From assembly GCA_046351215.1 (NCBI GenBank), contig JAXLYX010000006.1:372001-436000 (forward strand): DNA of 64,000 bases. Direction: 5' to 3'. Both the position numbers and the translations under genes were made by a program. Every line of letters begins with the position of its first letter. The first letter of the stretch is position 1. The DNA comes from JAXLYX01 sp046351215 (GTDB lineage Bacteria > Myxococcota_A > Polyangia > Polyangiales > Houyiibacteriaceae). A model generated the notes under the pieces. That model worked only from the letters and a program-made list of their open reading frames with translations. It did no database searches and had not been told where the DNA came from. This document shows, piece by piece, positions 55,504-63,237 of this stretch.

Positions 55504-56112
55504 GTAGAAGAGCGATCCGAGGTCATCGCCGGTGCACAGGGCGAACCCGACGAGCGGATCGTCCGGGCGATTTCACGCGAACGCATGGATGGCCTCACGG
55601 ACACCCTCCCGGACGAGCCGTCGCAGGGTGGCCGCTCGTGCGTGATCGACGGCCGTCTTGTCTCCGATGCCGAGGCTTGCACGCACGCCTTCGCGCCAGC
55701 AAGCAGGGCCACCAGGGTCGGGAGGCGAGCCACGTACGTGCGTCGCGCTTTCCGGCGCGGTGCCTCCCATGCCATGCCACCCGCGGACGGACCACGCCCT
55801 CGGTCGCGTTCTCTTCTCCGATCACGAAGAGAAGAACGCCACCAAGGGAGAGGAAAGTGGTGGAGGCGCCGGGAGTCGAACGCGTCCCCCCGAGATCGCG
55901 TAACCCTATGACGGTGCTCGGTTTTCGTCGTGATCTCGTGGGGGTGGGGCGCTAGGGCGGTTCCCTTGAAGTGCCTTCGTTTCCCTTCGGTTCCCGGCGG
56001 TTGCCGCGGGGTTTGGGCACCATTTGGGCACCGGTGCGGCGCGGTCACCAGCCTGGGCACTCGGCCGTTCGGCGTATTGACCCTTACCCCCCGGCGTGCG
56101 ACGAAACGTAGC
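55504..56112. other. Gene-poor region around a chromosomal attachment scar
   Basis: About 600 bases with no secure gene. A 65-codon minus-strand frame at 55573-55770 (ends LREGVREAIHAFA-like) could be a small gene or relic; I could not support it. The stretch contains the tRNA/tmRNA 3' fragment at 55858, a long inverted repeat (CGAGATC at 55890-55896 with GATCTCG at 55931-55937) and clustered short repeats (GGTTCCC, TTGGGCACC) up to about 56035. Confidence 0.5.
55858..55880 (-). repeat. 3' fragment of a tRNA-Ala or tmRNA gene: probable attachment site
   Basis: Read on the minus strand this is TTCGACTCCCGG, CGCCTCC and ACCA: a T-loop (TTCGACT), the 3' T-stem (CCCGG), the 3' acceptor strand (CGCCTCC) and discriminator-CCA. 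U at position 70 is the Ala-type identity shared by tRNA-Ala and tmRNA. The 5' bases (ACGCG) cannot form the T-stem, and no other tRNA arms precede it, so this is a fragment, not a gene. Such 3'-end duplicates mark integration of an element by a tyrosine recombinase. Confidence 0.7.
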
Positions 56113-57843
56113 GTGGATCACGTGATTGGTTGTTCGCGGGTCACTTGGTTGCTTCGCCTCGCCGCCCCCGTCGCTCTTGCCGTGCAGGTCGTCGGCGCTC
56201 CGGGCTGCGTCTTCATGCCGGGGGACAAGGCGCGCGTGGCGCCAACCGTCACGAGCCCCGTGCACTTCGCCGGAGGCACGGCGTCGCCTGATACAGGCGT
56301 CGACCTCTGGGCCCAGAACGTCGGGGACGGCACGTGGACACAGTTCGCCGCCGCGGTCTCCCAAGGGAACGCGGTCGACATCGGTGGTACGTCAATCTAC
56401 CCGTGGGGTACCGCCCCGGACCCGGTCGTGCCCCTGGAGGCCTGGATACCAGGACTCCGAGGGTTCGAGGCGCGAGTTCGGGCGCGCCTCACGGCCGACG
56501 GCACTCTCTTGATGGCGACGCGTGAGAACGCTTCGGATTGTTGGACGAGCAACGGTCAGAGCTGGCCCGCGTTCCTGGGCAACTGTCTCGCGTACGATTC
56601 GGTGGTCACTCGCATTCGAACCACCGACTTCGTACCGTTCTACCTGCACGGCGACGCGTCGTGCGAGTACGGCGACGAGAGCTGCAACAAGTGCGTCCCT
56701 TCGGTCGCCGACACGATCCAGAACCACTTCGGCTACCGTACGAAGGACCGGGGTCACCTCGAGATCGAGGATCTTCGTGGACGCTCGCTTCCGCCCACGG
56801 ACACCGAACCGATGTACGGGTCGATAGCCATGCACATGCAGTCCATGGTGCGGTTGCCAGGCCTCGAAGGGGAGACATGGTTCGCCCTCACGCACTCGTC
56901 GACGAAGTCGGGACGGGGCGGGCTGTACTTCGTGAACTTCGGCTACCCTCCTGGCGTCGATCCCTCTCCGTTCGGCCCTCCGCCTTCGACGGGAGAAGCG
57001 CTGCTCGCGCCGAGGGAGGGGCGCGGCACGAACCAGGTCTACTACTACCGCCTTCCGGGCCCGTCGCATGCTGGCGGCGCGTCGGCGCTTGGGCGGCTCC
57101 TCTTCATCTCGATGGACTGCGAGACCTCCGGCGAGTGCGGCACCGCGGGTCGGTCCGTTCGCATCTACCGCGTCGACGATCCCCGCACGCTCGATGTCGA
57201 TCACCCCCTCAGCGAGATCTTCTTGGACGGCTCTCGGGGCGAAGCCCATCAGCCGGCTCCGAGCGGCGGACGCACGTCCTCCGTGGCAGCCGCCCGGCTC
57301 GCCGATGGTCGCGTGGTGGTGTTCGTGGCAGGGAACGGGAGCGGCATCGACTACGGATGGGTCTACGTGACCCGCCACGAAGGCATCGACGAGACGACGG
57401 TGTGGGATCTCGTGCAGACGGTCTGCACCTCGCTCCACCACGACGACCCGTCGTGTCGACCCGATCCGACGGGTATCAACTACTTCGACAAGTGGTACGC
57501 CGCCGAGAACATGGCGCTCGTCACTCAGTGCGGCGACGGCCTGCTCCACTTGGTGCGGATGGGCAGGAACGCGAGCGACAAGTTCGACGGTGTGGCTGCC
57601 TACCGACTTGCCGAGATCCCGATCGACCCGGATCCCGGCGTGTGGATGTACAACAGTGCGATCGTCGGCGAGCGCATCACCATCGAGCGGGTACTCCAGA
57701 CACGCGGGCACGGCAAGGTGTCGCTGCGTTGGGGAGGCGGACTGCACGTGACGCCGACCGGGAGGCTCGTGACCTACGTGACGACCCGCTTGCCGAACCC
57801 TGGGCCCGTTTCATCGGATGCCTATGAGTTCCGCCCGAGATGA
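56113..57843 (+). CDS. Large exported lipoprotein of unknown function
   Basis: A 576-residue lipoprotein with signal VTWLLRLAAPVALAVQVVG and lipobox APGC. The mature part has a beta-sandwich or propeller-like character, with WAQNVGDGTWTQFAAAVSQG, YVRTRIRTTDFVPFYLHGD-like strand segments, SMVRLPGLEGETWFALTHSS and a conserved-looking cysteine set (SCEYGDESCNKC). This layout of verb-like repeats (RLADGRVVVFVAGNGSGIDY, YGWVYVTRHEG) suggests a six- or seven-blade propeller on the cell surface. I do not recognise it. GTG 56113 or 56122 both keep the signal. It is the first gene to the right of the attachment scar. Confidence 0.6.
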   Translation: MDHVIGCSRVTWLLRLAAPVALAVQVVGAPGCVFMPGDKARVAPTVTSPVHFAGGTASPDTGVDLWAQNVGDGTWTQFAAAVSQGNAVDIGGTSIYPWGTAPDPVVPLEAWIPGLRGFEARVRARLTADGTLLMATRENASDCWTSNGQSWPAFLGNCLAYDSVVTRIRTTDFVPFYLHGDASCEYGDESCNKCVPSVADTIQNHFGYRTKDRGHLEIEDLRGRSLPPTDTEPMYGSIAMHMQSMVRLPGLEGETWFALTHSSTKSGRGGLYFVNFGYPPGVDPSPFGPPPSTGEALLAPREGRGTNQVYYYRLPGPSHAGGASALGRLLFISMDCETSGECGTAGRSVRIYRVDDPRTLDVDHPLSEIFLDGSRGEAHQPAPSGGRTSSVAAARLADGRVVVFVAGNGSGIDYGWVYVTRHEGIDETTVWDLVQTVCTSLHHDDPSCRPDPTGINYFDKWYAAENMALVTQCGDGLLHLVRMGRNASDKFDGVAAYRLAEIPIDPDPGVWMYNSAIVGERITIERVLQTRGHGKVSLRWGGGLHVTPTGRLVTYVTTRLPNPGPVSSDAYEFRPR

Positions 57844-57883
57844 GCCGCCGGGGATGCTACTCCTCGGGCTCGTGGAGACGCCG

Positions 57884-58597
57884 ATGACAAGCAGGATGCA
57901 GGCTATGAGCGTTCGCAGGGAGGGGCCTCTTCCCGGCCTTCCGCCCGTCGTCGCGACGGCCGCCGTGGTCATGGTCATGTCGCTGGGGGTGGCGTCGGCC
58001 TCCGCGCAGACCGCCCCGGAGCGCTCCCACGGCATGAAGCCGATTCACCGGATCGCTCTGCCCGCTGCGGCCGTGGGCACCGTGATGCCGCTGATCGGCC
58101 TGCTGCCGACGATTCCCATGTTCCGTAACGAGGCGGCGGATCCGAACTCGAGCGACGACCGCTTCGTCTATTCGTTTTCCCTGTACCTCACCACGCTCGG
58201 CATGGGCGGAGCCCAGGTGTTCGTCGGTGCGGGCATCGAGACGGCCATGGCTCACCGCCTCGAACGTCACGGACAGGTCGCCGGCAGTCGCCGTCCCTTC
58301 GGATGGGCGCTGCTCGGTCAGTCGATCGGCTGGGTCGGGGGCGTCCTCGCGACGCTGCCTGCCTTCTTCTGGGCGATCAACTCGACCGAGCTCCCCCCCA
58401 ATGGCACTCGACGAGCGGCGCTCGGGATGCACATCGCGGGTCCGCTCGTGCAGGCGTGGGGTGGGTCCTACCTCGGCGCGTACCTGATCGGGCGGCACGG
58501 AGCGCCGTCGGCGGCGTCCGTTTCCTTGGTCCCGGTGGTGTCTAGCGTGGCGGGCGATCCGCGCTCGGTATTCCTCGGCGTGGCCGGCGCCTTCTGA
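57884..58597 (+). CDS. Exported membrane protein of unknown function
   Basis: A 237-residue protein with an export signal (VVATAAVVMVMSLGVASASA) followed by four or so hydrophobic segments (LPAAAVGTVMPLIGLLPTI, GMGGAQVFVGAGIETAMA, GWALLGQSIGWVGGVLATLP, HIAGPLVQAWGGSYLGAYLI) separated by short loops, suggesting a polytopic inner-membrane or barrel-like outer-membrane protein. ATG 57884 was chosen as GGAG lies nine bases upstream; starts at 57818 and 57905 are possible. It starts 40 bases after the lipoprotein gene, probably in one operon with it and the next gene. Confidence 0.58.
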   Translation: MTSRMQAMSVRREGPLPGLPPVVATAAVVMVMSLGVASASAQTAPERSHGMKPIHRIALPAAAVGTVMPLIGLLPTIPMFRNEAADPNSSDDRFVYSFSLYLTTLGMGGAQVFVGAGIETAMAHRLERHGQVAGSRRPFGWALLGQSIGWVGGVLATLPAFFWAINSTELPPNGTRRAALGMHIAGPLVQAWGGSYLGAYLIGRHGAPSAASVSLVPVVSSVAGDPRSVFLGVAGAF

Positions 58598-58606
58598 ACC
58601 TCCCTC

Positions 58607-59260
58607 ATGCCCATGAGATCCACCATGCCCTCCACGCACCCTTCGTATCCTCGGTTCCTCTGGGCCGCCGCCCTGTCGATTCTCTGGAGCCTGCTCGGCG
58701 GTTGCGGAGGGAAGGACGGAACCCCGGCACCGGCGCAGCTCGGGATCGACTCGTTGCCGGCTTCGGCGGTCTTGCCGACGCTCACGGACGCACAGGCCCA
58801 GGTGCTCTGCTCGCGGTGGAGCAACGTCGTGTCCGTCGAGGACATCCGCCTCGGCGAGCGCGAGGGGTGTCTGATGGACGCCCTGCAGGAGTTCCCCGAC
58901 GACATCGCCTCGTGCGAGGGCGCCTTCCGAAGCTGCATGTCCTACGACGACGGCTATTCGGGCGGCGGCGGGACCGACGACTGGTGCACCGACTTCACCG
59001 CCGCCATGTTCGCGGGCTGCACCGTCACGGTGGCGCAGGTCCAGGGCTGCACCAACGCGTCCGTCGCGTCCTACGAGAAGTTCGTGCGCGAGGCGAGTTG
59101 CGCGACCTACGTCCCTATCGGAGGATTCGAGGCGTTCGCTGCGGCGCGCGAAGCGGCCACGAGCGGCGCCGACCAGGCTGCGTGCCAAGGTCTGAGCTGG
59201 GAGTGCGATGGGGGATCCCTCCAGGGCTTCCGCTCCTTCGAGTACTTCGGCTCGAACTGA
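58607..59260 (+). CDS. Cys-rich lipoprotein of unknown function
   Basis: A 217-residue lipoprotein with signal RFLWAAALSILWSLLGGC and lipobox LGGC. The mature domain has nine or so cysteines in short spacings (VLCSRW, GCLMD, SCEG, SCMS, WCTDF, GCTV, GCTN, SCAT, ACQGL, ECDGG), enough for several disulfides, and acidic Gly-rich turns (YDDGYSGGGGTDDW). Starts at 58607, 58613 and 58625 all keep the signal. It follows the previous gene by nine bases. The three genes 56113-59260 probably form a surface or envelope operon on the island. Function unknown. Confidence 0.62.
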   Translation: MPMRSTMPSTHPSYPRFLWAAALSILWSLLGGCGGKDGTPAPAQLGIDSLPASAVLPTLTDAQAQVLCSRWSNVVSVEDIRLGEREGCLMDALQEFPDDIASCEGAFRSCMSYDDGYSGGGGTDDWCTDFTAAMFAGCTVTVAQVQGCTNASVASYEKFVREASCATYVPIGGFEAFAAAREAATSGADQAACQGLSWECDGGSLQGFRSFEYFGSN

Positions 59261-59470
59261 GGCCACTGCCCGACGGGACCTTCCTTCCGGAGCGCTTGGC
59301 CGGCGACCACGTGCGGCCCGCTCGATCGGCCGGCACGAAGGGGTACCTCTCGCGAAGGGACGCGATTGCCGCTTCCGCACCGTCGCGCACGAGGAGGCTG
59401 CAGGCGCGGGCGACGACGTCAGACGGATCGTCGACGGGGCCGCAGGAACCAAGTCGACGCGGGGCGCCGG

Positions 59471-60199
59471 TCACCAGGCCATCTCCACACCCCGCCTCCG
59501 AAGCATGTCCCGCCGCCCCTCGTAGTCCGGCATCACCCGCCCGAGCGCCTGCCAGAACGCCCTCCCGTGATCGGCGTGCACTAGGTGCACGAGCTCGTGC
59601 GCGACGACGTAGTCGACGAGCCGCATCGGGGCCTGCACGATCCTCCAGTTGAGCCGCACGTTCCCCTTCGCGTCGCAGCTCCCCCAGCGCTTGTCCGGCT
59701 CCCGCACGAGCACCGAACGCGGTGCGACGCCGAGCTTGCTCGCCCAGACGCCCACGCGCTCCGGAAGGCGGTCCTCGGCGTGCGCCCGGTACCAGCCCAC
59801 GAGCTGCTCCCGAACGACCTCGGGCCGCGATCCAGCGGGCGTGCCGCGGGGCACCGTCACCTCGAGGTGCTTGCCGAGGAGCTTCACCGAGGGCTCGGAT
59901 CCGGCCTTCACGCGGAGGAGGTACTGCCGGCCGAGGTAGAGGTAGGTCTCTCCGCTCACGAACTCGCGCGGGCTCGGTCTCGGAAGCAGGTCCTCGACCT
60001 CGCGCTGGCGCTCGAGGATCCACCCGGCCTTCTTCCGTACGACGGCCTCGATGCGGTCCTCGGGGACGCCCGCGGGTGCCACGACCTCGACTCGGCCGTC
60101 GGGCTCGACGCGGATCGAGAGGGTCTTCTGCCGCGAGCTCCGCGAGAGGGCGTAGGCGATCCGGGTCGTGCCCCACGTGATCTCGGCGAGCGCGTCCAC
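59471..60199 (-). CDS. YgjP-like M48-type metallopeptidase (DUF45)
   Basis: Predicted zinc metallopeptidase of 242 residues. The HExxH motif is in VVAHELVHLVHADHGRAFW (near residue 201), with the third zinc ligand likely the His in HADHG. Upstream are KRWGSCDAKGNVRLNWRIV and VDYVVAHEL, the standard DUF45/YgjP blocks. Such proteins frequently flank type I restriction genes, and here the gene starts three bases from the hsdR end on the same strand, so it is part of the RM operon. Its role there is unknown; proteolytic control of the restriction complex is an inference. ATG 60199 gives the family N-terminus. Confidence 0.85.
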   Translation of the reverse strand: MDALAEITWGTTRIAYALSRSSRQKTLSIRVEPDGRVEVVAPAGVPEDRIEAVVRKKAGWILERQREVEDLLPRPSPREFVSGETYLYLGRQYLLRVKAGSEPSVKLLGKHLEVTVPRGTPAGSRPEVVREQLVGWYRAHAEDRLPERVGVWASKLGVAPRSVLVREPDKRWGSCDAKGNVRLNWRIVQAPMRLVDYVVAHELVHLVHADHGRAFWQALGRVMPDYEGRRDMLRRRGVEMAW

Positions 60200-60201
60200 G
60201 G

Positions 60202-63200
60202 CTAACGTCCCTGGCGGGCCTTGAGGAGGTCGACGATGCGGAGCCCGAGCTGCTCGCGTTCGTCGGGCGAGTAGCCGGCGGCCTGGAGCTGGCGCTTGAT
60301 GTCCCGGCGGAGCTCCCGCTGGACGTCCTCCTTCTGGACCCAGTCGACGACGCCGACGTGCTTCTGCGCCGCCTCCTCGACGAGGCCGGCGAGGGCCTTC
60401 TTCGCCTCGTCGACCTTGCCGTAGATCGGGCTCGCCTCGCTGACCCCCTCCCCCGTCGCGCTCTTCTTCGCGAGCAGGCCGTAGATCGCGAAGCCCGCCT
60501 CGCTGAGGCCGAGGTCCTCGGCGAGCTCATCGCGGGTCGCGATCGTGTGCTTCACCTCGGCGAAGAGCTCGAGCTGCTTCGCGGCCTCGATGCGCTTCGC
60601 CTTGTAGTCGGCGACGATCTGCTCGAGGCGCTCCTTGAGCGAGCTGTAGAACTCCGGGTCCTCGTCGATGTGGACGTGGATCTCGCGACGGATCGCGTGC
60701 TCCATCTCGCTCGCCCTCGCCTCGGTGCTCTTGTGGGCGCCGAGGCGCTCCTCGAACTCGTCCGAGAAGAGGTTCACTTCCTTCACGAGGATCTGGACCC
60801 CGTCGGCGACGATGGCCTCGTCGATGAGCGCACGGACCTTCTCGCCGCAGTCGCTGATGTCGATGACGCCGTCACGGAACCGCGCCCGAGCGGCCGCGCG
60901 GATCTTGCCGAGCCACCCGAGGTCCGCCGCGTAGTCGAGAGCGCGCGGGTCGGGGAGGAGGATGTCCATGCTCTGGGCGAACGCGCGGTAGGCGGCGTCG
61001 AACTTCGCCCGGATGTCCTCGGGCTCGAGCACGAGGACGCAGGCGTCGAGGTCGCGCTTGTTCTTCACCTTCGCGAAGAAGGCGATCGCCGTCGCGTGCC
61101 GGACCTGAAGGCGGGGCAGCTCGTCGAACTTCGGGGTCATCGCGCCGTTCACGTCGACGGGCGAGAAGATGGCGAGCGCCTCCTTGAGGGCGTCCGACAC
61201 GCCCCAGTAGTCGACGACGAGGCCGTAGTCCTTCTTCGCCGCCGTGCGGTTCACGCGCGCGATGGCCTGGAGCAGCGTGTGCTCGCGGAGCGGCGAGTCG
61301 AGGTACATGACCTGCTCGATCGGCGCGTCGAACCCCGTGAGGAGCATGTCGCAGACGATGAGGAGCTTGAGCGGGTCGTCGGGCTTCAGGAACCGCTCGA
61401 CGATCTTCTTCCGCTCGGCCTCGTGAGTCCCGTGCCGGACGAGGCGCTCGTCGTCCTTGTTGCTCGAGGAGTAGACGACGACCGAGGGTGGGGCACCGAG
61501 GGCGTCGAGCGTCTCCTTGTAGGTGACGGCGGCTTGCCGGCTCACGGCGACGACCTGCGCCTTGAAGCCGTTCACGCCGATGTTCTTCTCGTAGTGGAGG
61601 ACGAGGTCCTCGCAGATCGCCCGGATGCGTCCCGGCGCCTCGGCGATGGCGGCCTCGGTCGCGTACTTCGCCTTGATGGCCTCGCGCTCCTCGGGCGTGC
61701 GGTCCGCGAACGCGCGCTCGAAGAGCTGGTCCAGCGTGTTGCCGAGCACGCGCAGCTCGGGGAGCCGGCTCTCGTAGAAGATGGGCACCGTGGCCCCGTC
61801 CTTCACGGCCTGCTCGATCGTGTATCGGTCGATGTAGCCGCCGAAGGTCTCGATGGTGCTCTTGTCGCGCTTGTCGATCGGCGTGCCGGTGAAGCCGAAG
61901 AAGACGGCGTTCGGGAGCGCCTGACGGAGGTTCGCGGCGAGCGAGCCGTACTGCGTGCGGTGAGCCTCGTCCGTCAGCACGAAGAGGTTCTCGGAGCGGC
62001 TCAGGACCGGATGCTTCGGCTTCTCGAGGTGGCCGTCGTGGCCGACCACGCCGCCGATCTCCTGGAACTTTTGCACCGTCGTCATCACGGTCTTGCCGCT
62101 CGGCCCCGAGAGCAGGTCGCGCAGGTGGTCGACGCTCTTCGCCTGGATGGGGCTCGGGTACCCGCCGTTCGTGAAGGTGCGCGAGATCTGGTCGTCGAGA
62201 TCGCGACGGTCCGTGACGATGAGGATGGTCGGGTTCTCGTTCGCCTCGTCGCGCCGGAGCTTGAGGGCGAGCCAGAGCATGCTGATCGACTTGCCGCTCC
62301 CCTGCGTGGCCCACACGACGCCGCCGCGCTCGTGGGGCGAGCCCTTCGTCCGCGATCGGGCGATGGCCTTGTTCACCGCGAGGAGCTGCTGGTACCGCGG
62401 CACCTTCTTGATCGTGCGTCCCGAGGACGTGTCCCTCTCGAAGAGCACGAAGTTCCGGACGATGTCGAGCAGGGCCTCGGGCGTGAGCATGCCGTAGAAG
62501 AGGACGTCCTGCGGGGTCGGGGCGCGACCGAGCTCCTTCTCGATGGCCGCGAGCTCGTGTGGGTACGGGTCCTTCCATCGCGCGTACACGCGCTCCGGCG
62601 TCGTGACCGTGCCGTAGACCGCGTCCTGCAGGCACGTGGCGATGCAGAGCTGGACCGAGTGGAAGAGCTTCGGGGCGCCGAGCTCGCGGTATTTCTCGGA
62701 GAGCTCCTGGTACCGTGCGAGCTGGTCGAGTGCCTCGTGCTGCCAGCCCTCGCCGAGGGTCGGCGACTTGCACTCGATGACGACGAGCGGGATCCCGTTC
62801 ACGAAGACGACGACGTCGGGGATGATCTGCTTCTTGCTCCCCTTGATGCGGAGCTGCCGCGTGACGAGGAGGTCGTTCGAGCGCGGGGCGGCGAAGTCGA
62901 AGAACCGGACCGACTGCCCCTTGCTGCCCGCGCCGACGTCCTGCACGACCGACGTGCCGTGCGTGAGCGTCGTGTACAGCTTCTCGTTCGCGTCGAGGAG
63001 GCTCTCGGCGTGGACGTGCGTGACCTCGCGGACGACCTTCTGCAGGTTCCCTTCCGAGATCCACGGGTTCAGGCGACGGAGGGCGGCCTCGAGGCGGCCG
63101 ATGAGGATCACGTCAGTGGGCTGGGGGCGCTCGTCGTCGAGGTCGCCGGCCGAGACGAACGTGTAGCCGAATCGCTCGAGTAGCTCGACGGCGGGGCCTT

Positions 63201-63237
63201 CGGAGAGGCCGATCTCGGTCCAGGAGGGCGAGGTCAC
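60202..63237 (-). CDS. hsdR: Type I restriction enzyme R subunit
   Basis: The motor-nuclease subunit HsdR, 1011 residues. The N-terminal endonuclease has the PD-(D/E)xK core as IIPDVVVFVNG and VVIECKSPTLGEGW (near 154). The SF2 helicase domains show ATQGSGKSISML (near 312), TDRRDLDDQI, LTDEAHRTQYG (DEAH near 424), GFTGTPID, VYSSSNKD-type strands and the motif VI ARVNRTAAKKDYG. A C-terminal helical part follows. The GTG at 63237 overlaps the hsdS stop (GTGA). With HsdM and HsdS it would cut unmethylated DNA far from the recognition site after ATP-driven translocation. Complete and apparently functional. Confidence 0.95.
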   Translation of the reverse strand: MTSPSWTEIGLSEGPAVELLERFGYTFVSAGDLDDERPQPTDVILIGRLEAALRRLNPWISEGNLQKVVREVTHVHAESLLDANEKLYTTLTHGTSVVQDVGAGSKGQSVRFFDFAAPRSNDLLVTRQLRIKGSKKQIIPDVVVFVNGIPLVVIECKSPTLGEGWQHEALDQLARYQELSEKYRELGAPKLFHSVQLCIATCLQDAVYGTVTTPERVYARWKDPYPHELAAIEKELGRAPTPQDVLFYGMLTPEALLDIVRNFVLFERDTSSGRTIKKVPRYQQLLAVNKAIARSRTKGSPHERGGVVWATQGSGKSISMLWLALKLRRDEANENPTILIVTDRRDLDDQISRTFTNGGYPSPIQAKSVDHLRDLLSGPSGKTVMTTVQKFQEIGGVVGHDGHLEKPKHPVLSRSENLFVLTDEAHRTQYGSLAANLRQALPNAVFFGFTGTPIDKRDKSTIETFGGYIDRYTIEQAVKDGATVPIFYESRLPELRVLGNTLDQLFERAFADRTPEEREAIKAKYATEAAIAEAPGRIRAICEDLVLHYEKNIGVNGFKAQVVAVSRQAAVTYKETLDALGAPPSVVVYSSSNKDDERLVRHGTHEAERKKIVERFLKPDDPLKLLIVCDMLLTGFDAPIEQVMYLDSPLREHTLLQAIARVNRTAAKKDYGLVVDYWGVSDALKEALAIFSPVDVNGAMTPKFDELPRLQVRHATAIAFFAKVKNKRDLDACVLVLEPEDIRAKFDAAYRAFAQSMDILLPDPRALDYAADLGWLGKIRAAARARFRDGVIDISDCGEKVRALIDEAIVADGVQILVKEVNLFSDEFEERLGAHKSTEARASEMEHAIRREIHVHIDEDPEFYSSLKERLEQIVADYKAKRIEAAKQLELFAEVKHTIATRDELAEDLGLSEAGFAIYGLLAKKSATGEGVSEASPIYGKVDEAKKALAGLVEEAAQKHVGVVDWVQKEDVQRELRRDIKRQLQAAGYSPDEREQLGLRIVDLLKARQGR

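Noticed and set aside
55573..55770. A 65-codon minus-strand frame near the attachment scar
   Set aside because: No ribosome site or recognisable motif; it could be a relic, so it is mentioned only in the region note.
55858..55930. A complete tRNA or tmRNA gene on the minus strand
   Set aside because: Only the T-loop, 3' stems and CCA are present. The bases before the T-loop cannot pair and no anticodon arm is visible.
60358..63183. A 941-codon open frame on the plus strand opposite hsdR
   Set aside because: It is a shadow caused by extreme GC at third positions. The composition is Arg/Leu/Asp-rich without motifs, while the minus frame encodes a complete HsdR.
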